This document shows, piece after piece, positions 33,501 to 45,053 of a DNA stretch of 64,000 nucleotides. The stretch comes from Persicaria tinctoria (lineage: Eukaryota; Streptophyta; Magnoliopsida; Caryophyllales; Polygonaceae). The first letter of the stretch is position 1. Each line of letters opens with the position of its first letter. A program made the position numbers and the translations under genes. The DNA is taken from assembly GCA_037127255.1 (NCBI GenBank), contig JBANSL010000008.1, forward strand, positions 7,278,896 to 7,342,895, written 5' to 3'. The notes under the pieces are model-generated. The model was not told the origin of the DNA. It searched no databases and was given only the letters and a program-made list of their open reading frames with translations.

Positions 33501-34504
33501 TGGTTAGTCTGATCTACTTATTTCTCTGTTTCTTCTATGTTGCTGTTGCACACTGCGACTCAGATAGAACTTCCACAAATCAATTGATTAAACTCTTGAA
33601 TCTTCATGATGCCATCAACTGTTTTCTTTGATTCGAAACTGGGGTTATGTGATGAAATTTTCTCCAACTGCCGTACGCTTTGTAATATATTCTAGTAGTA
33701 CATTTCAGGTCCGAGTTGTTCGTCGTGATAATTCTGAGAAGGTAGATATACCTATGGCCGATTTGGTTGACCAAGTGAAGGAAATTCTAGATAAGATTCA
33801 ACAGAATCTCTTAGATGTCGCAAGAACGAAGAGAGATGCATGTGTCCAGAAGGTGAAGACTTGGGATGAGTTTGCTGAAGCATTGGCACAGAAGAAAATG
33901 ATCTTGGCGCCTTGGTGTGATGAGGAGGTGAATCATTCACTTCCCTCTGATTTAACATTCTACCTTTCTTCATCTATCTTTTTGTTTCTTGGAATAAGAA
34001 TGCTTAGCAGCTCGAGTTGCAATATGATAGATTGATACAAGTTTTAACTGCCCAGTCTTCCCCAAGCTGATAAAATCATCATTAAGCACTTCTTTTTGAT
34101 ATTCTAGCTTATAGCTTCTGCCAAATTGGGATACATATGAAAAAACATCTAGTCGTCTCCCAATTTGACGATTATACAGTCTGAGTTACATTAATAACAA
34201 GAGTTATTTTCGTATTTTCTGCTTCTGCAGGAAGTTGAGAAAGACGTCAAGGCCCGAACAAAGGGTGAAATGGGTGCAGCAAAGACCTTGTGTACACCAT
34301 TTGAACAGCCCGAGATGGAGGAAGGTAGACCTCGAGTTTGTTTTATAATTATATCGATAGTTGGCGAGCGTAATTCAGTCAGTTTGGTTCATTTTTTTCC
34401 CCGAAACCAATGTTAACCAAAACTTCTGTTCTTTGGCAGGAACACTTTGCTTTGCTTCAGGGAAGCCTGCAAAGAAATGGACATACTGGGGCAGAAGTTA
34501 CTAA
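30527..34504 (+). CDS. Prolyl-tRNA synthetase, eukaryotic/archaeal type, probably cytosolic
   Basis: Twelve exons (30527-30578, 30664-30749, 30835-30927, 31288-31404, 31680-31867, 32172-32238, 32484-32606, 32694-32846, 33175-33459, 33709-33927, 34231-34324, 34440-34504) give 513 residues with no frame break. The enzyme charges tRNA-Pro with proline. A Lys/Ala-rich N-terminus is followed by the class II catalytic core ([10 protein letters not shown]; motif 2 [32 protein letters not shown]; motif 3 [16 protein letters not shown]), then the anticodon-binding domain ([12 protein letters not shown] to [13 protein letters not shown]) and the C-terminal extension ending WTYWGRSY. A terminal Tyr is a mark of the archaeal/eukaryotic ProRS class, which lacks the bacterial editing insert. 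No targeting peptide is seen, so cytosol is likely. The intron after exon 7 appears to use a GC donor. Confidence 0.95.
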
Positions 34505-35453
34505 CTTCTCTTTGGTATATTAACAATACCGGTCATAGTCATCCAGATACACTTGTTGTCATCTAAATTATACGCTCTAGCGACATTTCTTTTGCCATTT
34601 TCCGATTGGTTTATTGTGTATTGAATCATCCCATTTCTCTGCACAACACATTTTTGCTTATTGTAGTTTGGCTTTGGGTTTTCTGTTCAAACAATGAATC
34701 TGCGCGTCTTTCATCCTGCATTGCCTTGCCTTGCTTCACCCTTCTTTTGAGCTTAAAGGGTGATGCCTATATGTAGACCAAGGGTCCTGAGTTTGAACCA
34801 TAACCATGAGGACGTAATACCTTCATAATCGAGACTTGTGAATGGAAAACTCTTGAAATGAAAGGGATCATTCATCCCTTTAAACAACAAAACGTAAGAG
34901 GATCGGTTAAACAATTTCAGCTAAACACTTGCACAATGTACTGAATGGAAGAATCAATGTTCCTGTGTTTTCGTGGAAAAAAACACTAAAAATCGACACA
35001 CAATTCAGGTCAGTATAATATAGGAAATCCATGAAATGTTTTGAGGCAGAAATCGACCATTCCGAAGTGCATCGACGTTAAGAACTGAATGAAATCGAGT
35101 TCCAACCGTATGAAGATTGATCGCAGCCAATCAAGAATGGCATTCGAACACTCAATCGCAGCTCAAGAGAGATGCAATGCAATCTAATTCGCACAATCAA
35201 CCATGATCAAACGAGATAAAAGCACGAATTACAAAAACACAGTTACCTCACGATTCAATAGCTCCACACTTTAATGATTTAATCAAAACTAAGAAAAGGG
35301 GGCTAGGTGGTTAGAGAAACCCTAGAAAGCAGCACAGGACCAAAGGGCGCGGTTTTGCCCCAAATTTGAACCATATAAGCATTTGTTTGTTGGAGGAGGA
35401 GGAGGAGGATTAGTGGACAAACCCTAGGGGCTGGAGAGAGGTGCGAGTATGAA
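34505..35453. other. Convergent 3' regions of prolyl-tRNA synthetase and SMAP1 genes
   Basis: Contains the probable 3' UTRs of both genes. A tRNA-like box GAGTTTGAACC near 34790 hints at a decayed SINE, without a confirming duplication. Confidence 0.35.
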
Positions 35454-35654
35454 TCAGTTGATGTCGGAATCGTCGAAGTCGTCGGAGAAGGAGTTGAAAA
35501 AATCGGCGTCGAGAAGCTTGGTGTCGGGCGTGGAGAGCGCGTCGCCGAATATTTCGAGAGGGTCAACGTCGTCGTCGTCGCCGTCGACGTCAATGGCCAT
35601 GGAAGAACAGGGCTCCTCCATGTCGCCAAAGTAAGCTCCCCCAACCTTCTTCAT
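35454..35654 (-). CDS. SMAP1: SMALL ACIDIC PROTEIN 1 (SMAP1)
   Basis: A single-exon frame of 66 residues from the Met at 35654; an in-frame Met at 35681 would add nine residues, mostly GEREREM from a GA repeat, and seems less likely. The protein is very acidic (CSSMAIDVDGDDDD) and ends with the family's conserved block DADFFNSFSDDFDDSDIN. In Arabidopsis, SMAP1 is a protein of about 62 residues needed for the normal root response to the synthetic auxin 2,4-D, and it interacts with the COP9 signalosome. Length, the SSMA(I/M)DVD core and the C-terminal block agree. A GA/CT repeat lies just upstream as in a 5' leader. It is convergent with the prolyl-tRNA synthetase gene. Confidence 0.85.
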   Translation of the reverse strand: MKKVGGAYFGDMEEPCSSMAIDVDGDDDDVDPLEIFGDALSTPDTKLLDADFFNSFSDDFDDSDIN

Positions 35655-35777
35655 CTCTCTCTCTCTCTCCCCACACCGCACGCAGAGAAAAACAAAGGGG
35701 AATCACCAGTGGTCAACTTTCTTCGTCTCGTTTTGTTGCGTCAATCCTCATATAACCCAACATTTATCGTCGAGACA

Positions 35778-36070
35778 CTTCCAGCAGGAGGATGATACAC
35801 ATACACTTGGTGTATGTTGGTGTATCTTTTTGTCATGTGTAAAAATTTGTAAAATTTATCCACTATTTTTAAAATTGTAAAAATTAACCCTAAATTTTTT
35901 CTATAAAACTCTATTATACTCATATTATAAAGAATAAACCCTAAAAATTTCAATAACCACTAATGATACCCTAAATTTTAAATGGTGAACCCTAGAAAAA
36001 TAAATTTTTAAGAAAAAAAAAATGGTGTATACATACACTAAGTGTATGTGTAGCCTTTTCCCTTCCAGCA
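35778..36070. mobile_element. Mutator-type MITE with 9-bp target duplication
   Basis: The body 35787-36061 (275 bp) has terminal inverted repeats: GGAGGATGATACACATACAC on the left and, on the minus strand, GGGAAAAGGCTACACATACA on the right, continuing in CTTGGTGTATG against CTTAGTGTATG. The perfect direct repeat CTTCCAGCA flanks it at 35778-35786 and 36062-36070. The interior is AT-rich and non-coding. Confidence 0.8.
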
Positions 36071-37962
36071 TATACACTCAAGACCCAATTGGGCTGATTG
36101 GGTCGGGTTCGGATATATTTGTTTGGGTTCGATTAATATCGAATTAGGTCATATGTTAGATATATTATGAATTCAATTTGGATTGGGTTCAGGTTGAATA
36201 AAGTCAGGTCAACATGGATTTCGAGTTGAATTAGGTCGTGTCGGGTCATAATTAATTTTATTATAAAATAATGTCTTTTTTGTTTTTGCTTTTCTCTTAA
36301 TTGTTAACTATTCAACTTCATTTATTTAGTTATATTAGGTCCCATTTAGGTAATTATATTTAAAAATGAGAAAATGAAAATATTTATAAGGATGCACCAG
36401 GTCTTTTTTAGTTCAGGTCAAGTTTTGCTATGCATGTGTTCGTTTGGACATCAGATCAAAATAGATCGGACTCGAGTTTGAATTGTGTATGATGCAAAAT
36501 TTTAGGTTCAATCGGATTTGAATTTGGATGGGTCGAGTCGGATTCTCTATAATCTAAACAGATTTTGCCAACTTAGTACATGTATGATGTATCTGACACT
36601 CGAACACTATAGTACTATACCACCACACTTGACCAACCTTTCACAACGTTTTTTGGAACAAGATTTAAATTTGTAAACGTGTTTATTATTTGGCGCTGAC
36701 TGAAAATTTGAAATATACATAAGCATTGCACATTTCAAAGATGCTTCACTACAAATCTATTGCAATTCCGAAAGAAGCATAAATCTGAATTCTAAACTTA
36801 TCACACACTTCGAAATAAGGCAGACTAAGCATTACATTTCCTGTAATCGGCTAAAATTATCAAATTCGACGCCGAAGAGGCGGTGATCACTATGAAATCT
36901 ATAAAGTTCGGATCCAAAAATCACCGAAATCGGACACAAGTGCATTTTTTACACAGTTCATGACTAAATAATCCCATCCCTCATCTTTATATCTTACATG
37001 ATACATACACAATAAATTAAGGCGGATGATGATTTTGTGCACTAGCAAATACAAAGGACTGACTGGCTTACCTGAGAACGCGGAGGCAGCCTGCACAGTG
37101 GTGTCTTACACGACAATTTCCCTCCCGCTCCCTTGACAATCTACACAAGTTACTGAGAGTCGATGCACGACAGACCAATGCCCCAAAGGTAATGAGTATC
37201 AAGAAACTCACAGGATGGATAAGTTCCTTTCTACAATTGTGAGATAAGCTTGTGGGTGGAAAGGAGTATTTCTCGACGAGCTCTGTGCCGCCTTCTGTAG
37301 TAAGACGCTCAGCTAGAAGCGTGCTCACCAATCTACCCTGAAGCATTCAAAAGCATTCAACCACCCAGGAATTTATAAACAAGATCATAATGTTTCTGGG
37401 ATCATTTTTATTGCGAGTTCTCGTGTGATATGGTTGTTTCATGCCAAGGGGAAACCCCGTCATAAGAAAATAGTTTTACGTAAAATGGGACCTTGAACTG
37501 GATCAGGAGGATGACTAACCATTAAGGTCGTAGCGTTTGACTGGGCTTAAGGTGTTTGATGATGTTATTAGCCTTCTAAAGCATGAGTTGGCACCTACAC
37601 AAACACAGATGAAGATCATCCCACTAATTACAAGTCCATTATTAACAAACGCAAGGGTTGGAAGCACACACGACATGTTCAAAACTATAAATTAGATTCC
37701 AAATCACACAAGCAATAGGACACCTATAGCGAAAACATGGTGCAAAATTCAGCCCTTGGAAAAAAAGCCTTGCCATTGTTACCTCATTATGTAAGATTAT
37801 CAAGAATACTGAATTAACGTCACATAGCTGTAAAATTCGAAACATTCAAGCATGAAAAAACACCACCACCACCACCAACTGCAGTGTTGCACAAAGAATG
37901 AAATAAACACAGCACAAAAGTATAGCGCACTGATGCTGCTTTTAAAAAAAAAAAAGTACATA
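36071..37962. other. Spacer and possible 3' transcribed region of the WD40 gene
   Basis: From 36080 to 36560 the GGGTCGGGTT-type words resemble a decayed copy of the hAT-like family at 19.9 kb. Between 37070 and 37365 the minus strand shows exon-like blocks bounded by good splice signals (acceptor TGCTTCAG near 37337, donor CCT/GTGAGT near 37211, acceptor GTGTAG near 37143, donor CAG/GTAAGC near 37072). They hold no recognised protein and may be spliced 3' UTR of the WD40 gene or a separate non-coding transcript. Confidence 0.35.
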
Positions 37963-40900
37963 CTATTGCTTATCTGATGTAACCAGGAACGGGATCTGCA
38001 AAGAACAATGATATTTCAACAAATCACTACCCACCACCCTTCAACATCCATAACTACGAACTGACCCATATGCACAGAAGTGAATAGTATTAGGGTTCAT
38101 GAGCATAATAAAATTCCATAATATTTCACCACATAATGCCTAGATTCAGAAATGAACAATTAAATGCATACCAACCAATAAACCATCTCGGAAATCAAAC
38201 AAAAATAGTCCTCCGTGCATTTAAAAGAAAGAAAGAAATAACGTTCGATGTGTGGTGTCCATACCTCAAGCATGTTTTGATCTGGACAGCAAGATGATGT
38301 GCAATCAAAAGCGTGAGAGCAATCATATTGGAGAATCCTAAGCTTCCCCTCCTACAGTTTAAAAAAGCAAACCTTGAAGGTACTTGGGGAAAATAGTATA
38401 GAACTGAAAGAGTGAAAATAGGCTCAATCTTCTCTACCTTAGTCCCATACATGAGGCCACCACCTACAGAAGGATGAAAACAAGCCACATTGACTTCATC
38501 CTCTGCATTAGGAAGAACTCTAACAAGCTCCATATCAGACACTCTGTACACCTGAATAATGATAAATTAAAGGTTGAAAACTTGACTGCAAGTGCACACA
38601 CTTTATTAAACTAGTACATCAAACTAATACTTGTTAACAAACAAAAGAAATGTGTCATATTGACTCAAATTTAAATAATCCTATTAAGGCTGGCCAATGT
38701 GGTTCGGGGAAGGCGAAAAACCAAACAACAACAACAACAAACCCAGTACCTCCCGCATAGAGCAGGGTCTTGGGGGTCGAGATGTACGCACCCTTGCCCC
38801 GACTAGGTCGAGAGGGTGTTTCCGAGTGACCCATGACCGGACATCAAAGAAAATGTGAATACTGAGCAGGAAAATGTGAATGCTGAGCAGCTAACATTTT
38901 TCTCGACAAAGAAGATCATAAAATGGACATACTTGGGAAAAAAAAACCATTGTGTTAATGGTACTTGAAACTTTCACGAAGAGAAGTTCTTTCCTATATG
39001 CATAACAAAAGTAAATAAAATACACAGCAGGAAAATGTGAATGCTGAGCAGCTAACATTTTTCTCGACAAAGAAGATCATAAAATGGAAATACTTGGAAA
39101 AAAAAACCCATTGTGTTAATGGTACTTGAAACTTTCACGAAGAGAAGTTCTTTCCTATATGCATAACAAAAGTAAATAAAATACAATGAGATACACTTGT
39201 ATTGCAGCGCATATATGTTATCATGCATGTAAATGTTCATGCAAAACCATAGACTGAAAAATCACTTAAAGTTACTACTCCCTCCGTCTCAAAATTTAAG
39301 TCATTTTAGACTAATTTGGTTGTATCAAAATATATGTCATTTTAGAATTATAAAATATTTTAATCCCACTATGTCATATTTCAATTTCCATTGCATAATT
39401 TTCCTTCCCAATGAAAAAATAATTATTCTTATCCTTTTATCATCCAATCACAATTCAAGCTTCTTTAAAAAAAATAAAGATAAATATATGTCTTTAATGC
39501 ACCATAAAATACCTAAAAACAACTTAAATTATGAGACGGAGGGAGTATTTACCTCTAAAACTGTGTAAATAGGTATCGTTGTCTCTCCATCAATAACAAT
39601 GCTTCTGAGAAGAGAACCATGAGAGCGGCCATAAGCAAGCAACAGGTGCTCTGATGTCGGCGAGAACTACATGGACATGAAGTGAACAACAATATCAAAA
39701 CCTGTACCTTTTCCAAATTTGAAAAAATCACTTGACAACAAGAGAGACAACTAAGAACATAACGATAGCTTGAATAAAAATGAAAATTGCTTCAAATCAT
39801 GGGTCAATACAGTCAGAATAATCATACCTAAATATAATCATGAATCGAGGGATGAGGCAAGTGCTTACCTGAAGTGAAGTCAAACAATGAGCTGCTATGA
39901 TTGCTCTGGAAGCAAGCATTGCACCGAATCTGCACAAAGACGGTGAGGAAACAAAAATGCAATGGTCCAGTAAAAGATGGGAAAAAGAATCAAATGAATA
40001 AGAGCTGAATATTCCATTTTAAAACATACGTTGATTCCTCAAGTGAATATATCCTAAGCTCATATATAAGTTTGTGGGCAGAAATTGGGTGCCGTGTAGG
40101 AGATGTTGCAGCTCCAGTAAGATCCTGATTTGCCTGTGTTTGTAGCCCAGAATCACCTTCCACATTTGGCAGCATGCATGCAACACAAGCAGCCAAAAAT
40201 CTCCCACAAGGAGAAAAATGGGCACCCATCTCACTGCAAGAATTAATAGGAGTCATGAAAAGACAAGGCTCAGGATTATGCAAGCACACATTAAAAACTC
40301 CCTAACAAGGAAGAGAAAATCAGCTTTCGAAACTTTTCCTTGACAATTGAAATACAAAGCCCAGAAAACATTAAATCAAACTGTGTCGAACAAAAGCCTA
40401 CCTGCAAAGTACAGCATATGGAATGGTTAAGCGGCATTTATCCGCAACAAGGACTGCACATGGATCTTCAATATCATGTTGCCATATTCTTAATTTTACA
40501 GTACAAGGCAACTCTGCTGCTTCTACTTCTGCCAAAGATGTGGCAAGCTCGAACTGAATGCGAGTACCACCAACAGGCTGAGGGTTGCTTTGTTCATCTG
40601 GACGCCTAATTAAAGTGCCTCCCTCAGAAGTTGATGGATTCGTATGGGCTCTTGATGCCCGAATCCGTGAGATATCCCTGCCACTGTCATGATAAATGTT
40701 TGCAGCTATTGACATAGGTGTAGAAGCAATTGGTTCTTGATTCGATAATTCTCTACTTGCCAATTCATTTTCTTGAAGACTTGTATTAAATGGCTGCATC
40801 GTTCGATTTTCAGCCTGGCTTTGACCTAATAACCATCCTTGTAAAAATGGTAGCTCCCAAGAAGCAGGGTCACCAAATGGGAAAAAATGGTTACTTCGGT

Positions 40901-43515
40901 CTTCAGGCTGCACACTAGCAGTCTCCATAGCATCTGGGCCAGATTCGGTTGCCGCAGTTTCCACCTCACTAGATAAATGATCAGTTCTCATCTCCTCCGG
41001 GGGACGGGTTGAGTTGCTGGGGTAAACAGGAGATAATAGAAGTTCATACCGCCCAGATGAGGTCGAATACGTCAGAAGCCTTATTGATGACGAATCAGCT
41101 GTTAGTTGAGCAGCCGATGGGTTGACATCTGCATCAGTATGCTGCAAAGACATTCTATTATCATCTCGAGAAAGTGAAGGCCAGATAAAGAAAGGAAGAG
41201 ACATCAGGGGGAGTTCCTCTGCCAAGCTTGAGCGGTCACTAGAGTGGGTATTGGCAAAATATACTGTTGGAGGGGGATAGTACAGGTAACCTTGAGACGT
41301 TGCCATTGTCATAGAGGAATCTGATGAATCCAGGTCATTCACCTGTAAATCAGCAAAAGCGGATGAAGAAAGAAGCAAGAGTAAAAGATAAAACGTAAAT
41401 AAGGCCCAGCAAGATGAAAAAGCACACCTCAGCTGTCAATAAAAAAGGCGCAGCATGTGGGTGAAAATGCACAGCGCGAAGAGAACGGCGGGTTTTCAAC
41501 ACAACAACAGGGAAGGATGGTTCAAAGACTTCAACCTTTCCGTTATAGTGCCACATGTAAAGCTGCAGGTAATTTGTAATGTCAATATCCTGAAAACTTC
41601 AAACAAACAAATAATTCTAAGTGCACGAAGATTGCCACCTTATGACCAGAAGCTACAGCTAGCAGCTCTTCTTGTGCATGGAATGCAAGAGAAGCAATTG
41701 GGCGATCTGCACAATTAAACTATCTGTCATTCCTCAAAAGTAGAGTGTTTCACAGCGTTTCCTCCCACAATAAGAAAACTGAAAATTTAACAACCTAATG
41801 AGTATATGCCAAATATAAATTGTGTCTGTAACTAATTGTTTAAATTAAGTAATTACGGAAGTCACGAGATCCTGTGCATTCGCCATTCTTCAAGTTCCAC
41901 AAGCGTACATCATGATCCAAACTGCCACTAGCTAATGTCTCTGGAAACATAGGGTGGAATCTAACCTGCCAATTTTATTTATTTTATTAAGATAGATATT
42001 AAAAGTAATATCCAGACAGCACAACCAAAGATCTGCAATTTTTTATATGAAAGTTTAACAATCCAAGCATTCTGGCTTTCAGATATAGCACAAAAAGAAT
42101 CATATTACTTGAACGGTAGCCATATTATCATGCTTAAAAGGTTGAAACCCGCCTCTAAAGGTTCCAAACGATGACCACACATAGCACAAAACATACTGAA
42201 TCTTCAACCTTATTAAAATAACACTTACCACCCAAGGTGTCCTTCGATGACCACATAGCACTCTCAAACAATCACCAGTGCGAAAATCTATTAGCTTTAC
42301 AGTATGATCCCCACTACAAGCACAAAAGCAGCGTCAGTGACTTGGTCGTCATATAAGAATCTACGGATTTGATAATACGTGAAACCCAATGAGGAAAGCG
42401 ATGAAAGAACTCACTGTGTGGAAGCAAGTGTCTTTCCATCGGGACTGAAAGCTGCAGCAATAGTTGACCTGGGAGGTGGCAACAATGGACAATATTTGGC
42501 AGACAAATGTCGCAACGACTGTGCCTCTACCCTGTTATTTTAGCAAATGCAAGATTATCAGTGCTAGGAAAATACATATAAAAGGCCAAATAAGAAAGCC
42601 CATAAACACAGATTTATTCCTACAGAATTAACAAGGAAAAGTTGAAATCATATCAAAATTGATGGAAAAAGTGAGCTTACAGGAGCACAAACCACCAGCA
42701 TTAAAATCTAATATAGCATAAATAAAGAACTATAAGGTGTATCCATCATTAGATTACCATGACATAAGAGCCTGTCTTGCATCTTTCACAGCCTCAATTC
42801 CAGGGGTACAAAAATTAATCTTCATCCCACAATTGTTTCCCCATAACTTTTTGGCTGACCTCTTTGCTCGAGGCGCAAGCTCTCTGCGTGCTAGCACATG
42901 AGAGATGTTTGCACAGCTAGTAAACCCAATAAACAACAAGAGCAATGATCATATTTCTTAACAATAACAATAACAAAAATAAAAATAAAAACCAAGGTGA
43001 TTTCAGCTAAGCAACAGCCGCCATCCAAAATTCAAATTGCCTTTAGCCAGAATTTAAATGGGATATCTGAACCGGAAGGAGACATCATGCAGTGAATAAT
43101 ACCAACCTCCTAGCTGCTGAAGTTGTAATTAACTCCTAAGGGATCAAATTATGATGACAAAAATGAGCTCAATCTAAGATCATGTAAGACGAATTACAGA
43201 CAAATTAATCGAACACTGGCCTATAAAAAATTCAAAATGTCTCTCCCGGTCAAGAATCCTTGAAGAAACCACATCAGATCAATATTAGATGGATTTAAAT
43301 TTAAAAAGCGCAACCTTAAACCGAATCAAACGCCAAACCATCTCCCAAACCCCCACGCCAAGAAAAATGAATAAGAGAAAATCCGATCGCAATAAATGAA
43401 ATCTAACGCACCTGTGCCTCGAACTATCATAGCTCGGAACAGCCTTGGGAGGTCGGAGCTGAGAACTCGAGGTCGATGGAGCACTGGCATCGTCCACCCA
43501 GACTGAATCCCCCAT
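37963..43515 (-). CDS. AMBRA1-like WD40 protein (probable CUL4-DDB1 adaptor)
   Basis: Fourteen exons, in transcript order: 43412-43515, 42758-42916, 42415-42531, 42229-42313, 41857-41965, 41639-41706, 41428-41562, 40402-41342, 40233-40030, 39929-39869, 39666-39553, 38551-38438, 38351-38265, 37995-37963. All phases agree and give 776 residues. WD40 repeats occupy about 90-260 (STIAAAFSPDGKTLAST, HRRTPWVVRFHP, GSLDHDVRLWNL, SLAFHAQEELLAVASGHK). One 941-bp exon then encodes a long low-complexity region, and a second set of WD-like repeats follows at about 575-766 (MGAHFSPCGRFLAACV, VNVACFHPS, GGGLMYGTKEGKLR). This split arrangement and the GLMYGT block match AMBRA1, in animals an autophagy regulator and CUL4-DDB1 substrate receptor. 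The role of the plant relatives is much less clear. The intron between 38551 and 39553 is filled with repeats. Confidence 0.82.
38705..38830 (-). mobile_element. Au-like SINE in a WD40-gene intron
   Basis: On the minus strand: CTCTCGACCTAGTCGGGGCA, GGGTGCGTACATCTCGACCC, AAGACCCTGCTC, GCGGGAGGTACTGGG and then (GTT)n. This is the clearest of the Au-like copies here. Relative to the host gene it is in the sense orientation. Confidence 0.72.
38867..39187. repeat. 161-bp tandem duplication in a WD40-gene intron
   Basis: A unit that starts CAGGAAAATGTGAATGCTGA occurs at 38867 and again at 39028 with only a few differences. Both copies lie in the intron between exons 38438-38551 and 39553-39666. 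Confidence 0.9.
39278..39545. mobile_element. Stowaway-type MITE in a WD40-gene intron
   Basis: The left end CTCCCTCCGTCTCAAAATTT and the right end, on the minus strand CTCCCTCCGTCTCATAATTT, are nearly perfect inverted repeats. TA flanks both sides (39276-39277, 39546-39547). It is 268 bp, AT-rich and non-coding. Its right end stops only about 8 bp from the exon border at 39553, so the splice donor lies next to the MITE. Confidence 0.92.
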
Positions 43516-45053
43516 TTACTGTTCCCGTGAGCTCAAATTCTCGACAGCATCCAATTCAATTTCCTCAGATACTCCTTCCTCTGAATCTAGAATGATAATT
43601 CAGCAAATTTCAGGAAAATACAAAATTTCTCCGGCGAAAAGTGAACCGGAGCTGGCCAAGATTGACTAGGTAGGGTATAAGATCAACACCTTTGAACTTG
43701 TATTTTAACAGTACAGAGAGTCGGAGAGATCGATGGGAGCTGGAGGAGGAACAGAGGAGGTGAGGTTAGTTGAATTAGCAGCCACCGAAGGAAGATCGGA
43801 GATGGCGAGGGATGCAGGAAGCAAACCTAAAACTGGATCACTTCACGAATCACGACGGAATACGAAACGTTTTTCTTTTTTCCTTTTTAAATAAAAATCA
43901 TTTCTTTTTTTTTTTACTACCGTAGTTTTTAGTTAACTGGGCTGGATCTTTGACCCGCTTCTTTGAATGGGCTGGCCCATTAAGTTTATTTTGAAACATT
44001 TATCATTGCAATATTTCACTTCACAACAAATCAAGATCGAGAAATTGACATCAATTATGGGTTCGTATGGTACGGGTTAATAAACTGACTAAAATTATAA
44101 ACAGGGTAAAAATTTATAAACCGTTGGTAAAAGTAGTTAAAAATTTATGAAAAAATATAAACTCCGTATGGGACGAAAAACTGTTTATTTGTAAAAAGTG
44201 GAGTTTATTTGGTTTTTATTAGGGGTATTGTGGTACTTTCAAACCAAATAAGATAAAAGAGAAGGGGTAAAATAGTAATCATGGAATATAAACCTCAAAA
44301 TAAGCTTCAATCTGCAGCTTAAGCATGCCCAATGGATTCCCCAAAATTTCTTCAAAATGGAGAATCAACATTCATCTTCTCTAAAAATATTTTGTGCCAA
44401 CTCCAACAAGTTCTCCATTTTGGAGAATGGTAAATTAATTTTTAATTGTAAATTATATTTTTATTGACTTTTTTGCTAAATTTTTTTAGTGAAATTTGAT
44501 ATACTCCCGCGTCCCATCCCCGTACTTTTTACCGGACGAGATCGAAACGGGATTGAAATATTCTTTTTGAATCTCATAGGGTCTTTTCCATCACGGGACG
44601 GGACGGGACGAGATTTGTCCCTCGTGAAAAAAAATCTAAAATAATCCAATAAAAAAGCTTTAATCTTTTTGATAGAAATGAAATTTTTTAAGTAAATTTG
44701 CACCGAGTGTATATATATAGAGATGCTATTGCATCTTATCAATTTCAATTTCTTTTTATTTTTGTATATACGTCAATTAGTTAGCTAGAAGAATGGGTTG
44801 TTTCCTAGTCCTATTGCTATTCTCCTAGTGGGTTGTTTCCTATTCTCACTACTAATCTCCTTCTATGACTAATTAATTTGCAACTATTTATGGTAGCTTC
44901 AAACAAACACTTCCGTAGTATATTAAAGGCATAATTTCATCACTTTACTTTCATCACTTTACTCTCGGCAGTAGGCATTAAAGACCAAATTTCAACACAT
45001 TCTCATCTTCTTTGCTCATCTTTTTTTTTTTTACCTTTTTGAAAATATATTTT
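43516..45053. other. Spacer between the WD40 gene and the Harbinger ORF
   Basis: The first 350 bases are probably the WD40 5' UTR and promoter. The segment TTAAGCATGCCCAATGGATT near 44321 and the following CTCCATTTTGGAGAATGG resemble Harbinger termini but lack a recognised partner. A repeated GGGTTGTTTCCTA occurs at about 44794 and 44831. Confidence 0.35.

Noticed and set aside
44321..44440. Left terminal repeat of the Harbinger element
   Set aside because: TTAAGCATGCCC is suggestive, but no matching right end was found downstream, so I did not extend the element to it.
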